From contig OX421500.1 of assembly GCA_949126835.1 (NCBI GenBank), positions 17,490,181-17,554,180 on the forward strand: DNA of 64,000 nucleotides, written 5' to 3'. The translations under genes were made by a program, and so were the position numbers. Below, piece after piece: positions 55,107 through 64,000 of this stretch (its first letter is position 1; each line of letters opens with the position of its first letter). The notes below the pieces were generated by a model. The model saw only the letters and a list, made by a program, of their open reading frames with translations, ran no database searches and had not been told where the DNA came from. Source of the stretch: Anisus vortex. Taxonomy: Eukaryota; Mollusca; Gastropoda; Planorbidae.

Positions 55107-56160
55107 GCTGTACAGGCTTAGTTCTAAAGTATTAGTATATTTCTTTGAACAGTTATAAAATAAAAGGATTAAATTTGAATGAAATGTCTTTATTGCTTTC
55201 AATAATATAGTTGCTAATTTAAACAAATATGCCCATGTATTATATACATTTTTGAACACAATATAAACAAAATAACATGATTGATAATTAATAGGTAGTG
55301 CATTTGGAAAACAGTCGATCATCCTCTGTTCACTATTTTGCAGTCATTTCCTTGGATTTTTGAGCATTAGGCACTTTTAAAAGAGTATTCTTAACACAGG
55401 ATATCCCACCTACCCTCCATGGCAGCAAACCAGTTGGTCCACGGCAGCTTATTCAGTATTCACAACTGACCTCTATATATAAAGACCATTTCCTTATTCG
55501 CCACCTGGGGACGCCCTTGGAAGGAGATGGTAGCTCCCCCAAGAAAAATTTCAACTTTTTGTACTTCCAACTCCGACTCCAGGTACATTAAATTTCCTCC
55601 GACTCTTCGACTCCATAGCCCTAGTTTTCACTGATAAAAAAAGTTATTTAAAGGAATTATTATATCAATGTTGAACAAAATGTTTCAAGACTTCTAATAC
55701 CAGTGTATGAAATATTTGTTCTTAAATAGGATTAAAATTAAAGCAAAGCTTAGCAATATTAATTAAATATGACAAATATTGCAGATATTTAATAAGACTA
55801 ATTAGTAAACTAATTTAAAATGTCTATCTTATAAGATACATTTCGCTAATATCAGATTCATCGTCTTCATATTCACCTTTATCTGGAACTTAGTAATTGG
55901 TGTAGGTCACTGAAGACTTGCCTCGGCTATGGCTCACAGGTCTGAACTTCTACAGACTTGCATGTTTTAATCCCAGTTTGTACTCCTTAAAAAGTATTGT
56001 TAGATAGGTTGTAATGTAATATGTGTAGGCCTACAAAGTAAATGGCATGAGCAAAAGTGAAATAAAAAAAAAAGTATTTATATATTATAGTCCTTATATA
56101 GCTATATACGGTTTAGTCAAAATATTAAATATATTATATATATATAAATTATCATTAATG
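55107..56160. other. Interior of the TTAA element, no gene recognised
   Basis: Contains a GC-richer stretch at 55400-55640 with CTCCGACTCC-type repeats (ACTCCGACTCCAGG, CTCCGACTCTTCGACTCC). The Kolobok catalytic domain would be expected somewhere here on the minus strand, but no convincing motif survives. Confidence 0.4.
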
Positions 56161-56169
56161 TATTTTTGA

Positions 56170-56385
56170 ATGCTTACCCTTGCTTCTGATTCATTCTGAA
56201 TATGAGATTTGTCTGTATCATCTTGTCCTCTTTGGAACTGTGATCCACATAAGATCTGAAGATCTACAGACATAAATTATGGCTTCGCAATTGTTGGTTC
56301 TCACAAGTCAAAGCCTTACTCAGTGGTGGCGGTGGCATTGGGTCCATTGAAAGAGATTCTCTATTCGTGGATTATATTTCCTGAT
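56170..56385 (-). pseudogene. Possible second transposase exon, decayed
   Basis: Minus strand, following an AG near 56370: MDPMPPPPLSKALTCENQQL then RSHNLCL and a stop; another frame continues DLQILCGSQFQRGQDDTDKS to a GTAAGC donor. A Leu/Glu/Gln-rich short helix after a Pro-rich stretch would suit the linker downstream of a THAP domain, but no family motif proves it. Confidence 0.3.
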
Positions 56386-56806
56386 TATAAAATGATTACA
56401 AATTTTACTATCACCTAGTCCTAGTATATTTTACATTTTTACAACCACATAATTTTTTTTATATATTGTTATTTACAACAATTACAATAATATAAAATCT
56501 TAAGCAAATTAAAGCAAAGTAGATCTATAGCTAACAATATATGGCATGTAATGGATATATAGTAGACCTTTAAAGAAAGCTCTACTCAGAATTTTAGTAT
56601 TTACCATTAGGCATTAGGCTTTTAGCCTATAGATTAAATAGGCCTTTGCATTATTTATATTATGAGCCTACTATGCTGTGACGAATGGAAACGAATCGGT
56701 CGTCACATAGGCCGAATTTTATAACTGCCAATGTTTATAACAAATGTATTAGCATCACAACCATGTATGGATTAGGAATATATGTACATTATTTTGATTA
56801 AGCGTA

Positions 56807-56807
<1 letters not shown>

Positions 56808-56833
<26 letters not shown>
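56808..56833 (+). repeat. (GA)n microsatellite
   Basis: About thirteen AG units inside the TTAA element. Confidence 0.85.
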
Positions 56834-56837
<4 letters not shown>

Positions 56838-56899
56838 TTAGAAATATAAATGTTGTTTGTAAATGTTAGTATATTACCTTTTTCCCATATAGCGGGGTT

Positions 56900-57685
56900 T
56901 CCCGGCCAAGTAAAATGATACTATACCGCCCCCCCCCCCCACCTTCCCGTGTCACCTTTTCCACCCGCGACGTGGTTATCCCCCCTTACCTGTTAAGATA
57001 GGAATCATCTCCCTCAAACTTTGAATGGCGTACGAATTTAACGACCATTGTCCAGATTGCAATTAAGGGTCACATAGTCTCGTGAATATCGCGCCCTCTC
57101 GCCCCCCCCCCCCTTTTCCACCTTCCTGGGTGACCATATATTTCCTACCTTATCGTGTCACTGTTTCAGGAAATGTAATTCAAGTTGATATCATTTTTTC
57201 TGATCGCCAACGGTGGACATTGACATTTTTATGCATAGCTCTGGCCTTCTGCAAATGGCCCATAATTGTGCGACTTTCTAAGGCCAGGGTGATCCCTCTG
57301 TTGATCTCAAAATTTAGTACCAGATGTCAAACCATTGGTATAGTTTACACTCCCCCTCTTCATGTCCGCTATATAAGTTGAAACTGATCGCTGTAAATTT
57401 AGTCCTAGCGCCAGTCTCATAAGAAGACACACTTTCATTTTAGTTAGAAGTCAGACCTAACTATTGTAAATATTGTTCTACTCAGATTGTTTGATCCACC
57501 ATTTTATATGCCAGTTTAGTCACGAAGTTTTGCATTTTGTTGATGAATTGCCTGCATCTGCTAATAGTTTACCTTCATCATTGTGTTATTATTGCTAGCC
57601 ATTTTCCGCTACCATTGAATAAAGGCATACAGTTTTCTCTCATAAGACAACAGCGTTGGTTACTGTTTGGTTAGAACGTGACATT
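56900..57685 (+). mobile_element. Candidate solo LTR nested in the TTAA element
   Basis: A GC-richer block with a TATA-like TATATAAG at 57370-57377, an AATAAA at 57618-57623 about 245 bases later, and an end GGTTAGAACGTGACA that could be an LTR terminus. Two poly-C tracts (56931, 57103) lie in the presumed U3. The start is not fixed (TGTGACGAATGG at 56679 is one option) and no target duplication was seen. It has no coding capacity. Confidence 0.4.
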
Positions 57686-57899
57686 GTTTGTTAGACTTAG
57701 ACGTTTACGAAGCCACGTCTAAGGAAAGGTGTCAAATATAAATTTGCAAAAGTACAGTAGAGGCTGCCATCCGACTTCAAAAGATACCCCCAGACCAACG
57801 AAGCCAAGGGTGTGAGTTGAAACCTCCACCACACGTGTAACCGAGTCAAATCCACAACTACCGGGTTACATATGCCTACAAAATGGGTTTTTAGCTATG

Positions 57900-58290
57900 A
57901 TACAGTTTATTACAAGTAAACTTTAGGCCTATATATTTTGTAAACTAATAGGTCATATAATAAAGCCCTATACATTTATTGCCTGTGACTGTAGTCTAAT
58001 ATAGGCTACTGCATGACTATATAATAGGTTAATAGGCTATAATCTATAATATAGGCTAGGCTTAAAGCCACTTAAAGTACTTAGACTTATAGTAGTAGTT
58101 AGATCTATAGTAGTCTATACCTATAAGCCTATAATTATACTATAGGCCTACTATAGCTTACTCTATAGACACTATAATATAGTGAGTCTATAACTATAGT
58201 CTATAGTTATAGACTAGGCCATAACATTTACATAGGTCATAGAGTCATAGGCAGGTATAGCATAGGCCTAAGTCAAAAGTCTATTAACTT
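57900..58290. repeat. Cryptically simple CTATAG/TAGGCCTA-rich tract
   Basis: Nearly 400 bases built from TATAG, CTATA, AGGCC and TAGTC words in both orientations, giving many overlapping short inverted repeats. It is the presumed intron of the THAP gene. A related tract lies at 53.98-54.37 kb. Confidence 0.6.
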
Positions 58291-58499
58291 TTTTAAATGT
58301 AGTTGCTTAGCCAAAGAGTAGAGTAATAAGTCTTATGAATTTTTTAAAAATTTACCTTTGATAATAATTCTTCTTTCAAATCTCTTATGAGTAGGCCTAT
58401 GCTTTTTTTTTTCTCCGATCGTCTGTCTTGTTTGAGGGTGCTTCCGAATCAGTCTTAGATTTAGGCCTGCATTGTAATTGTTTTGCCACCTAACTTAGC

Positions 58500-58637
58500 T
58501 TTTTAAGGAACAGATATATCCTTGTGAATGGACGGAATGCTTTAAGGCATTCAATATTTTTTCTTTTGAAAGCCCTTCTCGACTGCAAGAATGTTTACAA
58601 AATCCTCTCGCACAAAATGTTTACGGCAAATAGTAGG
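58500..58637 (-). pseudogene. THAP-domain exon of the transposon
   Basis: On the minus strand, after acceptor TTATATAG, the frame reads PTICRKHFVREDFVN, ILAVEKGFQKKKY, stop, MP, stop, SIPSIHKDISVP. This is the second half of a THAP zinc finger: the C-x-x-H-F...DF block with its Cys and His ligands, then the basic stretch and the (A/S)-x-P-S/T-I loop. Two in-frame stops fall where K-x-L-K-P normally lies. The first half of the finger was not found upstream. THAP fingers bind DNA in P-element, Kolobok and PIF-type transposases. The position near one end of a TTAA-flanked unit supports a transposase origin. Confidence 0.65.
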
Positions 58638-58668
58638 CTATATAAGACTACACCCTGTCTCACACTTA

Positions 58669-58676
58669 TGACGTCA
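58669..58676 (-). promoter_or_regulatory. CRE-type TGACGTCA, right arm
   Basis: A perfect octamer 32 bases upstream of the THAP exon on the minus strand, mirroring the one in the left arm. AAGGAAGGGAAGTCACTGC follows. Confidence 0.45.
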
Positions 58677-58865
58677 CAAGGAAGGGAAGTCACTGCAAGG
58701 TCGTTTTTTTAGGTCAATCAATAATTACACGATTTATTAATTAATTAAACACATTTTTCAAAAGAATAAAAATAAAAAAAATATTTGATAAATCTTATTT
58801 TTAAATAAGCTTTCAGAAAACATATACTTTACGTATTTGATTTTCAGGCAGGACTTACCCTTTAA

Positions 58866-61461
58866 AGGTCGGATATAGAGAGAGTCAATTAGCAGATATT
58901 GGATAACATTTAAATCTTTATAATCAGATATCTGAGCTTTAAGGACAATAGCTTATTTAACAAGCTTTAATTTAAATTAATAATAATTCACTGTAGTGTT
59001 CATTGCTTTGCATGTTTTATAGTTTTAAAAACCCGTAGAGTTATTAAGGAGAGAGAGTTTTTTTTGTGAGATGTAAACACATTTGAGTGATTGGAGACAT
59101 TCCTACATTGAACCTTCAGCACATGTGGATAGACTATAACATAAACTTAAGATTAGATTTAGTAAACATTTATTACGGTTTGGCAGAAAAACTATTTTAA
59201 TTAGTTTCCCCACCCCTCCCTTCCCACGTCTTAACTTGCAATGTTTTGGCCCTACCTAGCAATATTGACCCTCCTATATAATAACTGCATTGCTAAATTT
59301 GATTCGCATTTGCAGGAATGGAGATGAGGATAGACATAAAAGCAAGTGGGCAGATGTAATAATGTTGTTGACAAGGTGCATAAATTACACTAACATTAAA
59401 TGCCACCCCCCTTCACGATCTTATGAAATTGAGTGTGACGTAAAATGAATAAATTAACTCACAGGTAAGTTTAATGTATTTACTCTAGCCTGGAGAGCAC
59501 CTGCTAAATAGTAAGAGTTGTTAAAATTGATGTACTAGACATTCATATTAAAATAATATTACTTTTCTTTTGGTGCAAAAACTCTTTCCTTTTTCTTGAT
59601 TTAAGATTTAGCATAAAGTGGCATTAAAACTAACAAAATAAATCAAAATACAAGTTTTTTTGTGTTATTTTAACTGTTTAAATGTACAACATTAACAAAC
59701 ATAAGAATACTAAAATTACATCTGAACAATTAAATTAGAATTTAATTTCACAAGGAAATCAAAAGACATGTTATATAAACTCAACCTGCTTTAAGTTAAA
59801 TCGAAGACACAAAAATGTTTGTTTCTTGATAAAAAGATATAAACTATAGGCCTACTAAGTGACACACAAGCTTACTCAATAGATTTTTTTTTAAAAGAAC
59901 TAGTTTATTTTCTAAGACATTATAATTTATGAATAAAAAATACTTCAAACATATGAAAAATAATTTAAATATAAAGGTGTATTTCAAATATTAGCCCAGT
60001 TAAAGAAACTACCTTTACCATTGATAAAAATAAAACGGCTATAAAGTTATTAAGAAGTTAACAACATATACATACGAATCGAAGCAGCCTAGTGAAGTGA
60101 ATGAACCGACTGATTATGTCTAATATGGGGCAGAAAAGAAAAGTATATCTAGTGATCAATAAAACTGCATGACGCTGTATTCAAAGCGTGTAAATGACCT
60201 TTAGCCTTTCATTTAAACATATACAACATGTTCAACAATCATACTGGTTTATTGAGTATTTAATTTCATTTGCTTACAATATTTACAAATAGCCTAATGT
60301 AGAGCACTTTATTTGAAGTTCAGAATTCTGATATTTTTTTCTTTTTCTTTTCTTTTTTTTTTGTTTTTAAAAAACGTATTTCGTTATAGAATGTCCATTA
60401 ATTTTTTATCCCGATATTGAAAGACTAGTGAATGGTATTTATTAAATTATTGTGACTTATTTTAGATGATGGAATATGCAATGCCATGTATCCTTAATTG
60501 TAAATCAAGCGTGTTATAAGACCTTGAAACCATAAGTTATTGGCATTACAGCGAAGGCGTTTCTGAAGTTTAGAGATTACAAATAATTTAATAGAAAAAT
60601 GTATTTTCCTATTGTTAAGTTAATTATTTATTTTTTAAATAATTTTTTCTGTTTAAATTGAATTACATTTAGACGATGCTCTTTCTTTATTTCATAGTAG
60701 ATTTCGCTACGTCAGTATGTTTTAGGTGATTTTTTTATCACTATTTAAATGTCGATAATTATATTGCAAAACATTTTTCAACACTGCTTGGCTGACATTT
60801 ATTTAATTAAACCTTCATATATGCTATTTAAATGATTTTAAGCATGTCTGTACGTCCTCTTTATTCTAATCCCAGTTAACGCTTGAATTATCATCTTTAT
60901 GGATAGTTTATTTTTAAAAGATCTGGTTAATTTTCAAATTCGTGGTTCTCCTCTTGTATTTACATTCCTAAACTGCAATCCTGATGACCTTACTTAAATA
61001 CTGACACACTGCTTCAGCTAATTTGAGCAGCCATGGCAAAACTAACCACATCTCATAGATAAAATATAAACATTTTAATTTGTTAGCACCATAGATGCTA
61101 TTTAAATCGTTGAACTGTTTGCGAAAGTATATTTGGGTGTGTATGATGTAAAGTAGCAAAAGCAATTGTTTTCCTTAATATAACCTACTGCTAATCATAA
61201 GTACTAAACTTACAATTCACTGCCCTTAAGATTCAAAATTTGCTAAGATTGCTAACAAAAACGATTCCAAATAGCTTACGCTAGTTTTAAATTGCAATAT
61301 TCACAATATCTAAAATAGGATGTGTCGTGCATGATAAATCAAAATGAAGAGAACAGATAGACGCCTAAAAGCTTTGCAAATATAAAAACGTCATGTTTAC
61401 AATTACAGAGATGCTAAAACTTTAAGCTCAACTAAGCATCAACAAAGCTTTATAGTAAAGT
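58866..61461. other. No supported gene
   Basis: AT-rich DNA. The longest open stretch (60968-61165, minus) ends LPWLLKLAEAVCQYLSK before a GTCATC but matches nothing I recognise. Confidence 0.4.
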
Positions 61462-61702
61462 ACCCTTCGGACCAAACTGATCATAGGGCTGGTAAAGCAG
61501 CGTTTACTAGTTTCTGTGGCCACGGAATGCTAGGGGATGTGTGGCCAGCACAATGCCCAGCCGCCTTTACTTTACCCCAACTAATGTCAGAGCTGGGTAG
61601 ACTCAGGAACACTCTCATTCCGGGGAAAAGTAGCCACCACCAGGATTCGAACCAAACTCCTCCACCAGAACAGCTGAACTAGCTCCCGTTCGGCTACCGT
61701 AC
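61462..61702 (-). mobile_element. tRNA-derived SINE, family A, minus orientation
   Basis: Starts with the tail CGGACCAAACTGATCATAGGG and contains GGCCAGCACAATGCCCAG and CCCCAACTAATGTCAG. It ends in the tRNA head, which reads TAGCCGAACGGGAGCTAGTTC on the minus strand with B box GGTTCGAATCC. Confidence 0.75.
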
Positions 61703-64000
61703 AACATATAAAAAGCGATAAATAGTTTGCTTATAAAATCACATTGTATTCAAAACAAATTAAATTAAATTTTATTTTAGAAGATAAGATTATTTTTAAT
61801 TGATCCAAAAAAAAATAAATGGAAATTTGTTTTCATTAAAGATGTTTTGTATTTCAGCCTTTTTTAAACACTATAAAAAAACTATTTGTACTCAAGCACA
61901 TGCATATATATATTTCATGGCTTGAAAAGATGATAGAAAAGCTGAAAAATAGTAAATATTTTGATGACATATTAAATTTAATTCAGTGCATTCAGTGAAT
62001 AATTTTTTTTTAAATAATTTAATGTATACAATGATTACGGGTAGGTAATTAAGTAAAAGCCTAAAAAAAAGTACAGCTTAGATTATTTTACAGCATACTG
62101 AGCCAGAAAGTTAAAGTGATCACTAAATAACCCTGGTGATGTTGGACTTTAAAGCTTTTTCTGGAATTTCAGGGGAAAACGCTGAAAAGCAAAACAAAAA
62201 TATGTGTAGTTTATAAGTTTTCAATGTTTTAATGCATCATATTCATACATTTTTTTTTAAAGCTGTGCGGTTTGGGCTTAAGTACATTTATCTTTATATG
62301 TATTTCAACATATTCACATTGGATCTCCATTATTTGTACCAAACAAATAACCATTAATTATATTAAAATTATTTTTTTCTCTATTATTGTGGTCAGTTAG
62401 AGTTCACGTGAGTTTTTTTGGGGAAGTTGGTTCATGAAAGTAAGTGTAAGAAATTATTTTTCAACATTAATGTTTTTGCATGGAGCTATTGATTACTGAT
62501 TTAGAAAGCGCAACAGACCATTTTCAATTTTTTTTAAAAGTGTATTTTTTTGTTTAAAAAGGAAACAAAACACTTTTCTAGTGTTTACATTTGGGACTTG
62601 ACGTCACTCTCACCCCCTTGACGTCACTCAAGCTAAGTCGATACATTTGAATATTAGCTCCACGCAATGAAATTTTCCGTGGGGATTCTATAGAACCCAT
62701 TAAAAAATGTGAGGAAAAAAAATCACACAATATTGTAATTAAGTCACTTTCTTACCATATCGTATAAGAAATAGCTACAAAAAACACCAAATCCCATTCA
62801 TGCCTAGCAGAGAACCCTTCTGTGAGCATATTAAAGTCTACGTCATGTCAATTCCTATCCTAAGTCATATGATATGTCAGTAAAGGGGTCTTCAAAATTC
62901 TACAAAGACATCCCTACCATATAAACTAAAGGATACTAACTAAAAACAACAAATTAAACTAAAAAAGTGAACCAACCATAAAGACTAACGTATCTAAGGG
63001 AAACAATCTGGCTCGGAAACAACTTGGTGCATGTGCTGTATGGGTGCGTTATGATATTATGAGAAAAAAATAAACAAACCAATGGGAGGTAACACAGTTT
63101 TTATTTACAACACAATGTGCTCAAGGGAAGTAACAATATTTCACAAAACATGCAAAATGACAACATTTTCAACATTAAATACAAAAAATCTTAGAAACTC
63201 TATCTGGAGAAAATAAGTTAAAGTCCCTTAGAAACATGTGAACCAGTATCCCCAAAGTATTATCGAATTAACTCTCATGCACCATTTGTATTACCTTCCT
63301 TAGGAACTTGTTTTCACGTTGTTTAATGTTTTAAACTTCAGCCAAGTAAATTGGTAAGAGCTGTAACTGGCTTTGATAGAGTGTATTCTACCTGTGAAGT
63401 GAGGAGTCAATATGTTGTACTTTGTTTAAATGGTTTGATGTATATAATTGTCGAAATTGTTATATGTATTCAATTATTTAAATTAATATGTCTTGCTAGT
63501 CGAACAAATCGATAAAATATCCTTAGTAGGGAATGTATACTTGAGGGCTGTGACGTCACGCTGAGCGGGCGAGTTTGTCAGACTATACCATAAAGGGGAA
63601 GCATAGGCGAGGCAGACATAAGTTAATAGCAGAGAATAAATGACAAGCAAAACTAAGTAATTATCTTCACTTTTTCACCAATAGTTCCTTAATGAATGGA
63701 TTCTCCCTCGCTTAACAACTAGTTTTAATTAAAATGTTGTATAATAGTGCGATAATTACACGTTATGAGTTATGCTTAAGTATTTGACCAAAAGATTGGA
63801 TGATCTCTAACTATATGAATATAATGTGTAAAGTGAACGGCTTGTAAATAATATATTATTATTTGCATATTTGCACAATAGACTAACTTTATTGCTGCAA
63901 TTGTGAACATCTTTGTTTCGTTTCTACTTATAAATCATATACAAACTCTTGAAGATATATTTGGTAAATTCACAGTAAACGGAGACTGTCATTTGACAGG
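61703..64000. other. No supported gene; three CRE octamers
   Basis: AT-rich DNA. TGACGTCA occurs at 62599-62606, 62619-62626 and 63551-63558. The segment 63541-63640 is GC-richer (CACGCTGAGCGGGCGAG) and could be a promoter or an LTR. A minus-strand splice-bounded open stretch near 62140-62190 (FSPEIPEKALKSNITR) is too short to name. Confidence 0.4.
62599..62626 (+). promoter_or_regulatory. Paired CRE octamers
   Basis: Two perfect TGACGTCA sites exactly 20 bases apart start to start, each followed by CTC, separated by a CACCCCC run. The spacing of two helical turns would place bound bZIP dimers on the same DNA face. Confidence 0.4.

Larger units (their letters stand above)
53586..58861. mobile_element. 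Kolobok-like DNA transposon carrying a P2X7-like gene
   Basis: A 5276-base unit flanked by TTAA on both sides (53582-53585 and 58862-58865). Ends: left AGGGTAAGTCATGTCTAAA; right, reverse-complemented, AGGGTAAGTCCTGCCTGAAA, a 17-base inverted repeat with three mismatches. Farther in, both arms share an AAATGTGTT.AATT..ATTAA block and then a TGACGTCA octamer. The right arm encodes a THAP-domain exon reading leftward. THAP plus TTAA duplication is the combination known for Kolobok transposases. The left arm encodes a P2X7 C-terminal-like protein reading rightward. Both genes carry stops or shifts and no catalytic domain was found, so the copy is dead. Superfamily is inferred, not proven. Confidence 0.68.

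Noticed and set aside
57082..57381. 99-codon plus-strand frame starting in a poly-C tract
   Set aside because: Pro-run artefact inside a candidate solo LTR; no motif.

Overview
This is a eukaryotic, very AT-rich, intron- and repeat-dominated window. No bacterial or organellar features are present. The RTE and CR1-like LINE tails, the tRNA-derived SINEs, the Gmr1-type LTR element and the expanded TRPM and P2X7-like families all suggest a mollusc, probably a gastropod. That assignment is inference from repeat style, because the window holds no diagnostic single-copy gene.

Host genes. The minus strand carries the C-terminal half of a TRPM-family cation channel. Seven exons between 8.2 kb and 0.4 kb encode the pre-S1 region, S1-S6 and the pore with intact frames; six of their joins keep splice phase, and the gene runs out past position 1. 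Nine further small exons (28.9-14.8 kb) form phase-compatible chains and probably belong to its N-terminal part. Their similarity is weak, and exons between 14.8 and 8.2 kb and between 21.3 and 18.1 kb were not found. A second, broken TRPM fragment (LSDAT-like and linker exons with a frameshift and early stop) lies upstream at 50.5-49.1 kb on the same strand.

Mobile DNA makes up most of the rest. (1) 2.5-3.2 kb: a MITE, with an inverted partial copy at 16.6 kb. (2) 5.3-7.9 kb: a solo LTR interrupted by a 1.95-kb hAT element with a perfect 8-bp target duplication. Relatives of that LTR lie at 13.4 and 15.7 kb. (3) 10.9-11.6 kb: a 377-bp tandem duplication. (4) 20.0-20.8 kb: a 5'-truncated RTE-type LINE with a 12-bp target duplication. 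(5) 23.3-25.4 kb: a decayed BED-finger hAT transposase. (6) 29.6-30.7 kb: two LINE 3' ends facing each other. (7) Two families of tRNA-bearing short repeats are scattered through the window. (8) 40.2-48.2 kb: a complete LTR retrotransposon on the minus strand. It has near-identical LTRs, ATAT target duplications, a gag with SCAN-like capsid, a protease, and an integrase that lies BEFORE the RNase H remnant. This is Gmr1-like gene order, and the reverse transcriptase is deleted.

The most unusual region is 53.6-58.9 kb. It is a 5.3-kb unit bounded by TTAA and short inverted repeats, with a THAP-domain exon reading leftward at one end and a P2X7 C-terminal-domain-like gene reading rightward at the other. 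Each arm carries a TGACGTCA site. I interpret it as a decayed Kolobok-type DNA transposon carrying a P2X7-like passenger gene. The rest of the window is AT-rich intron or intergenic DNA with microsatellites and no gene I can support.
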